NCBI GenBank assembly: GCA_002499945.1
Contig: DKYP01000022.1
Span: 1-14,662 of the forward strand
Source of the DNA: Lachnoclostridium sp. UBA7097
GTDB lineage: Bacteria; Bacillota; Clostridia; Lachnospirales; Lachnospiraceae
Direction: 5' to 3'
DNA length: 14,662 nt
Shown one piece after another: positions 1 through 6,384 of this stretch; the stretch's first letter is position 1, and every line of letters begins with the position of its first letter. The translations under genes and the position numbers were made by a program. Under the pieces are notes generated by a model. The model was given only the letters and a program-made list of their open reading frames with translations, was not told the origin of the DNA and did not search any database.

Positions 1-75
1 AGATATAAAGATTTATATTTTAGAAAGAACTTTATTTCAAACCAATTATTAATGCTTTACTGGTTTTTGGAATAG
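1..75 (+). other. Edge stretch, possible 3' end of an upstream gene
   Basis: Frame 1 is open from the window edge to a TAG at 73-75 (about 24 codons, ending in a hydrophobic LLMLYWFLE-like tail), 27 bases before the immunity gene. Immunity genes usually follow their toxin gene closely, so this could be the end of a toxin coding region. The stretch is too short to recognise, and open runs of this length are common by chance. Frame 2 also stays open, to 52. No function is assigned. Confidence 0.2.
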
Positions 76-87
76 CATTTAAAATTA

Positions 88-95
88 AGAAAGGG
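88..95 (+). promoter_or_regulatory. RBS that decides the Imm1-like start
   Basis: The purine run AGAAAGGG ends 7 bases before the ATG at 103 but only 1 base before the in-frame ATG at 97. Normal spacing therefore favours 103 as the start. Confidence 0.55.
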
Positions 96-102
96 CATGG
101 TT

Positions 103-567
103 ATGGAGTTAGAAATTATTCCAAAACAGGATAATATTCCAGCATTTGATAAAAAGGCACTCAAATTAAAACATATTGAATATTACCCAAATTATGACGG
201 GAATTATGAAGAAGATGAGATAACAGAGGAACTTGTTTCTGGCATATTAAAACAGATACCAGAAGGAATAAATGTTATTTTTTCTTTAATCCCATATGGT
301 GAGGAAGATACATTTGAGGTAATATGTGATGGTGAATGGCTTGCTATTGGATATAGTTCATGCAATGATGGTGAGGAACAGGTATATTATTCATACAACC
401 CTTCCTATGCAGATACAGAGGAATTATCACCATTAGAAAGCGGCGGGCAGTCACCAGTTGAGAAATATCTTGCTATTAATGATATTGAGGCAGGAGTGAA
501 AGCAGCAGAATATTTTATAAGAACAGGAAAGCTTTATCCAGGGATTGTATGGGCAAAACAGCTTTAA
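103..567 (+). CDS. Imm1-like immunity protein
   Basis: Small acidic cytoplasmic protein of 154 residues with no signal peptide or membrane segment. The C-terminal third resembles the Imm1 family of polymorphic-toxin immunity proteins. It has an SPLESGG stretch (109-115), a segment entering a helix with VKAAEYFIRTGKL (132-144), and a closing PGIVW (146-150), as in the family's alanine-rich helix, 'TG.xP' turn and terminal Trp. Known Imm1 proteins bind and neutralise secreted toxins, often nucleic-acid deaminases, delivered by neighbouring cells. Here no toxin is visible because the gene sits at the window edge. The ATG at 97 is an alternative start two codons upstream, but ribosome-binding-site spacing favours 103. 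A terminator follows at once, so this is the last gene of its unit. The family call rests on the C-terminal pattern only; it could be another small SUKH-like or Imm-type protein. Confidence 0.6.
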   Translation: MELEIIPKQDNIPAFDKKALKLKHIEYYPNYDGNYEEDEITEELVSGILKQIPEGINVIFSLIPYGEEDTFEVICDGEWLAIGYSSCNDGEEQVYYSYNPSYADTEELSPLESGGQSPVEKYLAINDIEAGVKAAEYFIRTGKLYPGIVWAKQL

Positions 568-570
568 TAA

Positions 571-616
571 AAAAATGCTTGAAATCAAATTTACAAAGGT
601 TTTAAGCATTTTTTAT
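571..616 (+). terminator. Rho-independent terminator after the immunity gene
   Basis: AATGCTTGAAA (574-584) pairs with TTTTAAGCATT (600-610) with one G-U pair across a 15-base loop, flanked by an A-run before and TTTTTATTTT after. It starts 3 bases after the stop codon and closes the unit. The A-rich left flank could also let it work from the opposite strand. Confidence 0.75.
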
Positions 617-653
617 TTTGCCATATATTTATTTCTTATTTTTTTGATAGTGC

Positions 654-682
654 TTGTAATTATAAGGGAAACGGTATAAAAT
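654..682 (+). promoter_or_regulatory. Candidate sigma-A promoter for the alkylation-repair operon
   Basis: TTGTAA at 654-659 and TAAAAT at 677-682 with a 17-base spacer. This would give a leader of about 100 bases that includes the inverted repeat at 687-708. An alternative perfect -10, TATAAT at 739-744, lies closer to the gene but has no convincing -35. Confidence 0.45.
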
Positions 683-686
683 TATG

Positions 687-708
687 TATCTGCAATAATT
701 GCCAGATA
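687..708 (+). promoter_or_regulatory. Inverted repeat at the predicted transcription start
   Basis: TATCTGCAAT (687-696) and its reverse complement (698-708) face each other around a single A, the right arm carrying one extra C. The core GCAATAATTGC (692-702) is a perfect palindrome around the central A. It begins 5 bases after the candidate -10, the usual place of a repressor operator. It could instead fold as an RNA hairpin in the leader. It has no T-run, so it is not a terminator. Confidence 0.4.
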
Positions 709-778
709 TTCACCGGTATAAGTATTAACAGGGTATATTATAATGTTGCCATGGGATGTTTATAATAAATATAAATAT

Positions 779-783
779 GGAGG
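779..783 (+). promoter_or_regulatory. RBS that decides a GTG start
   Basis: GGAGG ends 6 bases before the GTG at 790. The overlapping ATG at 788 is out of frame and reaches a stop (TAG) after three codons, so GTG is the functional start. Confidence 0.75.
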
Positions 784-789
784 TTTGAT

Positions 790-1443
790 GTGTTTTTAGA
801 ATATGGAGAGAAGGAAACGGAATACCTTAAAAGCAAGGACAAACGCCTTGGGGATGTAATTGACAAGATTGGGCATATCACAAGGCAGGCTGATGACAGT
901 TTATTTTCCTCAGTCATACATCATATTACAGGACAGCAGATTTCTACAAAGGCACAGGCAACAATATGGCAGAGAATGAAGGATGCCTTTGGTGAGGTAT
1001 CCCCTGTAAATATAGCAGATACAGATATTGCTACACTCCAGTCATTTGGGATAACTTTCCGTAAAGCAGGATATATTAAGGATTTTTCTGAAAAGGTTAT
1101 TAAAGGGGAATTTGACCTTGGTGCAGTAGAAAAAATGCCAGACCAGGAAGCTATAAAGGCACTGTCGGGTTTAAAAGGCATAGGCATATGGACTGCGGAG
1201 ATGATACTTTTATTCTGCCTTAAACGTCCTGATATATTAAGTTACAACGACCTGGCAATACACCGTGGCATGAGGATGGTATACCACCGCAGGGAAATTG
1301 ATAAAAAGCTATTTGAAAAGTACCAGAGAAGGCTTTCGCCTTATTGCAGCGTTGCAAGCCTGTATTTCTGGGCGGTGGCAGGAGGGGCAGTCCCGGAAGC
1401 AAAAGACCCTGCACAGGGGACAAATAAAAAGATACATAAATAA
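790..1443 (+). CDS. DNA-3-methyladenine glycosylase II, AlkA-type (HhH-GPD)
   Basis: Removes alkylated bases such as 3-methyladenine from DNA, leaving an abasic site for base-excision repair. The 217-residue protein is one HhH-GPD domain and lacks the N-terminal TBP-like domain of the larger E. coli AlkA. It has the GQQIS motif (48-52), the helix-hairpin-helix LSGLKGIGIWTAEMILLF (about 125-142) and SYNDLAIHRG (151-160), where D154 matches the catalytic Asp of the family. The start is GTG with GGAGG six bases upstream; no in-frame ATG lies nearby. The stop is 12 bases before the methyltransferase gene, whose ribosome binding site touches the stop codon, so the two are surely co-transcribed. 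The pairing of a base glycosylase with an alkyltransferase marks an alkylation-damage operon. No Ada-type activator is present in the window. Confidence 0.9.
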   Translation: MFLEYGEKETEYLKSKDKRLGDVIDKIGHITRQADDSLFSSVIHHITGQQISTKAQATIWQRMKDAFGEVSPVNIADTDIATLQSFGITFRKAGYIKDFSEKVIKGEFDLGAVEKMPDQEAIKALSGLKGIGIWTAEMILLFCLKRPDILSYNDLAIHRGMRMVYHRREIDKKLFEKYQRRLSPYCSVASLYFWAVAGGAVPEAKDPAQGTNKKIHK

Positions 1444-1455
1444 AGGAGAAAACAG

Positions 1456-1959
1456 ATGTACATATACTATTACTATTCACCACTTGGAAGAATAACACTG
1501 GCAAGTGATGGCAATGCCCTTACAGGATTATGGTTTGACTGCCAGAAATATTTTGGCAGCACTCTTACAGGGGAACAGATACAAAAGGAACTCCCAGTTT
1601 TTGAAGAAACAAAAAAATGGCTTGATATTTATTTTAGTGGAAGAAACCCTGGTTTTACACCAAAGTTATCAATGGAAGGTGCAACACCATTCCGTAAAAC
1701 TGTGTGGAAAATCCTGTTATCAATTCCATATGGCAGTACAATGTCTTATGGGGAGATTGCAGCAGTTATAGCAGGGCAGAGGGGAATTAGGAAAATGTCC
1801 GCCAGGGCAGTTGGCGGCGCTGTAGGGCACAACCCTTTTTCAATTATAGTCCCATGCCACAGGGTATTAGGGGCTGATGGCAGCCTGACAGGGTATACAG
1901 GCGGGATAAAATTAAAACAGCAGCTTCTGGATATGGAAAACCAGCAGGGCAGTATGTAA
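1456..1959 (+). CDS. ogt: Methylated-DNA--[protein]-cysteine S-methyltransferase
   Basis: Repairs O6-methylguanine by transferring the methyl group irreversibly to its own cysteine. At 167 residues it has the usual length for the Ogt class. The N-terminal ribonuclease-like part (YYYSPLGRITLASDG) is followed by the DNA-binding helix-turn-helix with PYGSTMSYGEIA (91-102), RAVGGAVGHNP (117-127) holding the arginine that replaces the flipped base, and the active-site box IIVPCHRV (130-137) with nucleophile C134. The closing TGYTGGIKLKQQLLDME (145-161) is also typical. AAGGAG at 1443-1448 lies 7 bases before the ATG. It is the second gene of the repair operon. Confidence 0.95.
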   Translation: MYIYYYYSPLGRITLASDGNALTGLWFDCQKYFGSTLTGEQIQKELPVFEETKKWLDIYFSGRNPGFTPKLSMEGATPFRKTVWKILLSIPYGSTMSYGEIAAVIAGQRGIRKMSARAVGGAVGHNPFSIIVPCHRVLGADGSLTGYTGGIKLKQQLLDMENQQGSM

Positions 1960-1960
1960 A

Positions 1961-2006
1961 ATGCAAACCATATTAAAAATATGTCCTGTTTTTTAATATA
2001 CTGCAT
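1961..2006 (+). terminator. AT-rich inverted repeat after ogt, possible weak terminator
   Basis: ATGCA (1961-1965) and TATTAAAAA (1971-1979) are matched by TTTTTAATA (1990-1998) and TGCAT (2002-2006), so a long interrupted stem encloses a short loop. The T-run lies inside the right arm rather than after it, so termination would be inefficient. It is the only hairpin between the repair operon and the next promoter. Confidence 0.35.
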
Positions 2007-2047
2007 AAAATAAACCCGTTTTTGCACAATATATATTAAATCCAGTC

Positions 2048-2076
2048 TTGTATTTTTGTAAGCCAGATGTTAGAAT
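2048..2076 (+). promoter_or_regulatory. Extended -10 promoter for the chemoreceptor-ROK unit
   Basis: TTGTAT at 2048-2053, a 17-base spacer, and TAGAAT at 2071-2076 preceded by TG at 2068-2069 (extended -10). Transcription would start near 2083, giving a leader of roughly 57 bases. A flagellar sigma-D type promoter was looked for and not seen. Confidence 0.55.
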
Positions 2077-2139
2077 TAACATATTGCGGTTACAAAGCGG
2101 CACATATTATCTTACTTAATTATAAGGAAGGGGTTTTAT

Positions 2140-4011
2140 ATGAAGAAAATTTTTACAAAAAGTCTTTTTATCTATATGGCAGTAGCGCTGGTTTTTACGA
2201 TTACTGCTATTTTTGCATTGCAGACATTTATAAGTAAAAGTAACAACAGGATATCAAGCCAGGATAAACTTGAGGATGTAAAAACAAAACTAGAAAATAA
2301 CAAGCAGAGCCAAGAGGACCTTATAAATAATCTTGGGGAGAACAACCTTGCCAAAGCAAGGGCATTTGCCGGCCTGCTTGCTGCTGACAGTTCAATTTAT
2401 GGCAATGCAGATAAGCTGGATGAAATTAAAGACCGTCTTATGGTAAATGAGTTACATATTATTGATGAGGATGGGATTATAAGGAGCAGTACAATAGATA
2501 ACTATATTGGGTTTGATATGAAAAGTGGTGAACAGTCAAACGCATTTATGGTAATTAACAGTGACCCTTCTATTGAAATTGTACAAGAGCCGCAGGAAAA
2601 TGTGGCAGATGGCATTGTAATGCAGTACATTGGTGTGGCAAGAACTGATGCAAAGGGGTTCGTACAGATTGGTGTACGTCCAGAGGTACTTGAAAAAATG
2701 ATTGCCAGTTCAGCACTTGATGTAGTTATGAAGACTATTGATTTTGGCCAGACAGGATATGTATATGCAATAAGCAGTGACGGGGAAATACTTGCACATA
2801 AAGAAGATTCGCTTATAGGCAAAAATGCAGCAGAAGCTGGTTTTCCAGAAGACCTTACAGGAAATGGCAGGGCAGTAATTAATGGTGAAAAAGGTTATTA
2901 TTTTGCAGAAGAATATGATGGCAAAATTATTGGCACTTTTATGCCATCAAGTGAATACTATAAAGAGCGGCGTAACCAGACAGTAGTGGTATCTTTAAGC
3001 CTTTTAATTATTTTCTGTATATTATTATTTATGATTAACCATATGGTAGATAATAAAATTGTGACAGGAATTAACCATATCAGTAATTTAATGAAAGATA
3101 TTGCAGGCGGGAATTTTGGGATTACAGTTAATGAACATGGAAATCCTGAGTTTGAAATGCTTTCAGAAAGCATTAATAAAATGGTGGTAAATATAAGCCA
3201 GAATATAAAAGAAAATGAAGCACTTTTAGAACAGCAGAAAGAAGATATGGAACGTAACAATACTCTTATCCAGAATGTTAAAAATGCCTGTGTGGATTTA
3301 AATAATGTATCAGGTGAAACCCTTGTTAATGCAGATGATATTTATAATGGTACTGGAGAACAGGAAAAAGCTGTAGAAGATTTAAAAAAGATAATGGAGC
3401 AGCTTGTGGAAGAATTGAAACAAAGTGCCAGTGCTTCAGGCAGTATTACAAAGGCAACAGGGGATTCTGTTAAAGAAATCTTGCAGACACAGTCACAGAT
3501 GGAACTGTTAAAGGATTCTATGCAGAAAACCAGCGAAATGTCTACAGCGATTGAGAAAATTATTGGCGAAATTAATTCAATAGCACAAAGGACAAATATG
3601 CTTTCATTAAATGCTTCAGTTGAAGCAGCAAGGGCTGGTGAAATGGGAAGAGGTTTTTCAGTTGTAGCAACACAGATAGGGGAACTTGCAACAAGAAGTG
3701 CCCAGGCAGCAAAGGAAACCAATGAGCTTATCACTAATTCAATGAGGGCAGTGGAAAGCGGCAGGAAAATTACAGACCAGACAGCAGAGTCTTTTGATAT
3801 TGCTGTAGCAAATATTGAAAATGCAAACCAGGATATAGAGAAGATAACCAGAATGGTAAACCAGAATGTCAATATTGTAATACATGCTACAGAACAGATA
3901 GAAAAAATTTCAAGTGTTGTTGAAAAAAATGTGCAGGTTTCCAATAATACAAAAAAGGTGTCTTCCAATATGGCGGATATTACAGGGAAGTTATTGGAAA
4001 TGGTGGAATAA
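2140..4011 (+). CDS. Methyl-accepting chemotaxis protein, double-Cache type
   Basis: Transmembrane chemoreceptor of 623 residues. TM1 is at about 10-29. A long extracellular region (about 32-278) has two PAS-like modules with the typical strands HIIDEDGIIRSST (106-118) and GYVYAISSDGEILAHKEDSLIGKN (206-229), as in dCache ligand sensors. TM2 is at about 281-300, then HAMP (about 302-354) and a cytoplasmic coiled coil. The hairpin tip IAQRTNMLSLNASVEAARAGEMGRGF (481-506) is the CheA/CheW contact. About 122 residues follow the tip glutamate E501, fitting a 34H/36H-length receptor, with an extra helix between HAMP and the bundle. There is no C-terminal CheR-binding pentapeptide. AAGGAAGGGG ends 6-7 bases before the ATG. 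The ROK gene begins 17 bases after the stop with no terminator between, so the ligand may relate to the sugar or polyol cluster downstream. The ligand cannot be read from the sequence. Confidence 0.92.
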   Translation: MKKIFTKSLFIYMAVALVFTITAIFALQTFISKSNNRISSQDKLEDVKTKLENNKQSQEDLINNLGENNLAKARAFAGLLAADSSIYGNADKLDEIKDRLMVNELHIIDEDGIIRSSTIDNYIGFDMKSGEQSNAFMVINSDPSIEIVQEPQENVADGIVMQYIGVARTDAKGFVQIGVRPEVLEKMIASSALDVVMKTIDFGQTGYVYAISSDGEILAHKEDSLIGKNAAEAGFPEDLTGNGRAVINGEKGYYFAEEYDGKIIGTFMPSSEYYKERRNQTVVVSLSLLIIFCILLFMINHMVDNKIVTGINHISNLMKDIAGGNFGITVNEHGNPEFEMLSESINKMVVNISQNIKENEALLEQQKEDMERNNTLIQNVKNACVDLNNVSGETLVNADDIYNGTGEQEKAVEDLKKIMEQLVEELKQSASASGSITKATGDSVKEILQTQSQMELLKDSMQKTSEMSTAIEKIIGEINSIAQRTNMLSLNASVEAARAGEMGRGFSVVATQIGELATRSAQAAKETNELITNSMRAVESGRKITDQTAESFDIAVANIENANQDIEKITRMVNQNVNIVIHATEQIEKISSVVEKNVQVSNNTKKVSSNMADITGKLLEMVE

Positions 4012-4028
4012 AGAGGAGTTATAAAGAT

Positions 4029-5126
4029 ATGCCATACCATAAGAAAAATACAACAAAATATAATATACTGGACTATATGTTAAATAATGGAAATATTTCA
4101 AAGGCAGGGCTTGCCAAAGAACTAAATTTAAGTATGCCTACTGTGCTTTCTAATGTAAATGAACTAATGGACAAAGGGATAGTGGCAGAAATGGGGGAGT
4201 CAGAGTCCACAGGCGGGCGCAAGGCGGTATTAATAGGCCTGCAAAAGGATTACAAGTATGCACTGGGTGTAAATATCACTGCACACCATATTGGGATGGT
4301 TCTTGTTAATTTCTGTGGTGAGGTTATAAAACAGGAACACACCAGAATGAAGTTCGATACAGACCTGTCCTATTACAGTAATCTGGCAGCCATGCTAGAG
4401 GGGTTCTGTAAACCAGAAGTTAGTTTAAATAAGGTGCTTGGAACGGGAATTTCCCTGCCCGGGATTATTAACCAGAAAGAAAAAATCCTTGTAAAATCAC
4501 ATGCACTGCAATTAGAGAATTACAGTTTAAAAGTAATGGAACAGATGTTTAACATGCCTGTATATTTTGAAAATGATGCCAATGCAGCAATGCTTGCAGA
4601 AAATCCAAAGAAACTGGAAAATTCTGTATACCTTTCATTAAATAATACTCTTGGAGGGGCTGTCTGTATAGATGGTTCACTATTTACAGGCAAGAACCGC
4701 AAGGCTGGTGAGTTTGGGCATATGGTTTTGTTTCCTGGCGGCAGGAAATGCTATTGTGGTAAATCTGGATGCGCTGATGCTTATTGTGCCGCCAGTGTCC
4801 TTACAAATGGGGGCAAGGAGAAACTTGAAGATTTTATGGAAGGTATAAATACAAACCCGACTTTGGCAGCAGTATGGGATGAATACCTTGAAAACCTTGC
4901 AATACTTATTTCAAACCTGCGTATGTCCTTTGATACAGATATTATATTAGGTGGTGATGTGGGAGGATACCTGCCAGATTATATGGTAGAGCTTGGCAGG
5001 AAAATTTTTAAATACAACCTGTTTGATGGTGATTTAAGTTATTTAAAAAACTGCTCTTACCAGAAAGAAACATCAGCAGCTGGTGTGGCGAAGCAGTTTT
5101 TCAAAGAACTGATAGAAACAATATAA
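4029..5126 (+). CDS. ROK-family transcriptional regulator (NagC/XylR type)
   Basis: DNA-binding sugar-responsive regulator of 365 residues. The N-terminal winged helix-turn-helix (about 12-57) has the recognition helix LSMPTVLSNVNEL (34-46), followed by the TGGRKAVLIG linker typical of ROK repressors. The sugar-binding ROK fold follows: ENDANAAMLAE (181-191), GEFGHMV (227-233) and the zinc cluster CYCGKSGCAD (241-250), with H231 as the fourth likely ligand. The usual Glu after the zinc cluster is Asp here. The ATP-binding DxGGT motif of ROK kinases is replaced by VNITAHHIG (81-89), so it should not be a kinase. GAGGAG at 4013-4018 lies 10 bases before the ATG. It shares a unit with the upstream chemoreceptor, and a terminator separates it from the catabolic operon it probably controls through the palindrome at 5273-5310. 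ROK repressors normally release DNA on binding a sugar. Confidence 0.9.
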   Translation: MPYHKKNTTKYNILDYMLNNGNISKAGLAKELNLSMPTVLSNVNELMDKGIVAEMGESESTGGRKAVLIGLQKDYKYALGVNITAHHIGMVLVNFCGEVIKQEHTRMKFDTDLSYYSNLAAMLEGFCKPEVSLNKVLGTGISLPGIINQKEKILVKSHALQLENYSLKVMEQMFNMPVYFENDANAAMLAENPKKLENSVYLSLNNTLGGAVCIDGSLFTGKNRKAGEFGHMVLFPGGRKCYCGKSGCADAYCAASVLTNGGKEKLEDFMEGINTNPTLAAVWDEYLENLAILISNLRMSFDTDIILGGDVGGYLPDYMVELGRKIFKYNLFDGDLSYLKNCSYQKETSAAGVAKQFFKELIETI

Positions 5127-5151
5127 AGCAGCTGGATAGATATAAATTTTT

Positions 5152-5181
5152 AGTGCAAAACATTAGTTTTGCACTTTTTTT
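5152..5181 (+). terminator. Rho-independent terminator after the ROK gene
   Basis: A perfect 10-base-pair stem, AGTGCAAAAC (5152-5161) with GTTTTGCACT (5166-5175), a four-base ATTA loop and a run of seven Ts (5175-5181). It closes the chemoreceptor-ROK unit and separates it from the dehydrogenase promoter. Confidence 0.92.
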
Positions 5182-5243
5182 ATGCAAAATATATAAAAAA
5201 CCAGACTGGGAATTGTATAAAACAGCAAAAATGCAAAAAGGTA

Positions 5244-5272
5244 TTGACAATTCTATATAAAAATGCAATAAT
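5244..5272 (+). promoter_or_regulatory. Sigma-A promoter of the polyol/sugar operon
   Basis: Consensus -35 TTGACA at 5244-5249, a 17-base spacer and AATAAT at 5267-5272. The candidate operator starts immediately downstream, so a bound repressor would block transcription initiation. Confidence 0.7.
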
Positions 5273-5310
5273 TTAGTTACTTTAATAAAACATTTAATAA
5301 AAGTAATTAA
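5273..5310 (+). promoter_or_regulatory. Candidate ROK operator palindrome
   Basis: TTACTTT (5277-5283) and AAAGTAA (5300-5306) are exact inverted arms. Extending over 5273-5310 gives 15 complementary positions of 19 around the centre at 5291/5292. The same stretch holds two direct copies of TTTAATAAAA (5281-5290 and 5293-5302). Known ROK operators such as that of XylR are long palindromes with TTAGTTT/AAACTAA arms, so the adjacent ROK protein is the natural ligand. The link is inferred from resemblance and position. Confidence 0.6.
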
Positions 5311-5314
5311 GAAA

Positions 5315-5320
5315 GAGAGG
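5315..5320 (+). promoter_or_regulatory. RBS that decides the dehydrogenase start
   Basis: GAGAGG abuts the ATG at 5321 with no spacer but lies 9 bases before the in-frame ATG at 5330, so the latter is the likely start. Confidence 0.65.
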
Positions 5321-5329
5321 ATGATTATT

Positions 5330-6355
5330 ATGTTACAGCAGATTATGACAAATCCAGGAGAAATAATTTTTAAGGAAGTTCCGCTTCCAGAGGTAAAAGA
5401 TAACCAGGTGATGATAAAAGTTATGAATATCGGGATATGTGGTTCGGATATCCATGTATATCATGGGAAGCACCCATTTACTTCTTATCCTGTAACACAG
5501 GGGCATGAAGTTTCAGGAGAAATTACAGAATTAGGAAAGGCTGTGGAAGGTTTACATATCGGACAGAAGGTTACTATTGAGCCGCAGGTATATTGTGGAA
5601 AATGTTATCCATGCAGGCATGGCAAATATAACCTTTGTGAAGAATTGAAGGTAATGGGTTTCCAGACAACAGGGACAGCTTCAGAATTTTTTGTGGCAGA
5701 TGCCTCAAAAGTTACGCCAATACCAGATGAAATGTCTTTTGAAGAGGGTGCAATGATTGAACCGCTTGCTGTTGCTGTACACGGGGTAAAACAGGTTGGT
5801 GATGTTACTGGCATGAATATTGTTGTTATTGGTGCAGGACCAATAGGAAACCTTGTTGCCCAGACAGCAAAAGGAATGGGTGCAGCAAAAGTCATGGTTA
5901 CAGATGTAAGTGGTTTACGTCTTGAAAAGGCAAAAGAATGCGGAATTGATGTATGTGTAAATACAATGGAAAAAGACTTCGGGGAAGCAATGGAAGAAGC
6001 ATTTGGCCCTGATAAAGCAGATGTAATCTATGACTGTGCAGGCAATAATATTACAATGGGGCAGGCCATAAAGTATGCAAGGAAAGGAAGCATTATTGTA
6101 CTTGTTGCAGTATTTGCAGGAATGGCAGAAATAGACCTGGCTGTTGCCAATGACCATGAACTTGATATTAAAAGCACAATGATGTACAGGCATGATGATT
6201 ACCTTGACGCAATCCGCCTTACAAAAGAAAATAAAGTACAGTTAAAACCATTAATTTCAAAAACATTTCCATTTAAAGAATATTTAAAAGCGTACCAGTA
6301 TATTGATGATAACCGTGAAACTACAATGAAAGTAATTATTAATGTACAGGAATAA
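5330..6355 (+). CDS. Zinc-dependent polyol-type dehydrogenase (MDR superfamily)
   Basis: Predicted cytoplasmic NAD-dependent oxidation of a polyol to a ketose, or the reverse. The 341-residue medium-chain dehydrogenase has catalytic zinc ligands C37 (in GICGSD), H59-E60 (in GHE) and E144 (in IEPLAV), and a structural zinc lobe with C89, C92, C95 and C103. The Rossmann motif GAGPIG is at 168-173. D192, at the end of the second strand (VTDVS), favours NAD over NADP. It resembles sorbitol (L-iditol) and threonine dehydrogenases, but the exact substrate cannot be read off. The next gene starts 29 bases later, and all three genes up to the kinase form one operon. Dehydrogenase plus fructokinase-like kinase fits a route from a hexitol through fructose to fructose 6-phosphate; this is inference from context. 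Confidence 0.88.
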   Translation: MLQQIMTNPGEIIFKEVPLPEVKDNQVMIKVMNIGICGSDIHVYHGKHPFTSYPVTQGHEVSGEITELGKAVEGLHIGQKVTIEPQVYCGKCYPCRHGKYNLCEELKVMGFQTTGTASEFFVADASKVTPIPDEMSFEEGAMIEPLAVAVHGVKQVGDVTGMNIVVIGAGPIGNLVAQTAKGMGAAKVMVTDVSGLRLEKAKECGIDVCVNTMEKDFGEAMEEAFGPDKADVIYDCAGNNITMGQAIKYARKGSIIVLVAVFAGMAEIDLAVANDHELDIKSTMMYRHDDYLDAIRLTKENKVQLKPLISKTFPFKEYLKAYQYIDDNRETTMKVIINVQE

Positions 6356-6370
6356 AAATGCAGCACAAAG

Positions 6371-6377
6371 AGAGGGG
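6371..6377 (+). promoter_or_regulatory. RBS that decides the symporter start
   Basis: AGAGGGG lies 7 bases before the ATG at 6385. The earlier in-frame ATG at 6358, only 2 bases after the previous stop, has only a weak ACAGG upstream. Confidence 0.65.
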
Positions 6378-6384
6378 TTTATAT

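Noticed and set aside
24..134. Frame-3 stretch across the start of the immunity gene containing GHGYGVRN, similar to a G2 box of GHKL histidine kinases
   Set aside because: Stops at 6-8 and 21-23 break the frame upstream, the preceding residues look hydrophobic rather than kinase-like, and most of the match comes from the ribosome binding site and start region of the immunity gene.
1298..1771. Alternative + strand frames within the glycosylase and methyltransferase genes
   Set aside because: They overlap confidently identified genes in other frames and show no motifs or ribosome binding sites.
2083..2139. Possible cyclic-di-GMP or other riboswitch before the first chemoreceptor
   Set aside because: The leader is short and has no recognisable aptamer core or expression-platform hairpin. 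The 9957-10009 leader was checked in the same way with the same result.
3342..4040. Open frame of 232 codons on the - strand across the end of the first chemoreceptor
   Set aside because: It has the same kind of mirror composition (Ser/Ile/Phe-rich), no family features, and runs across the junction of two clear + strand genes.
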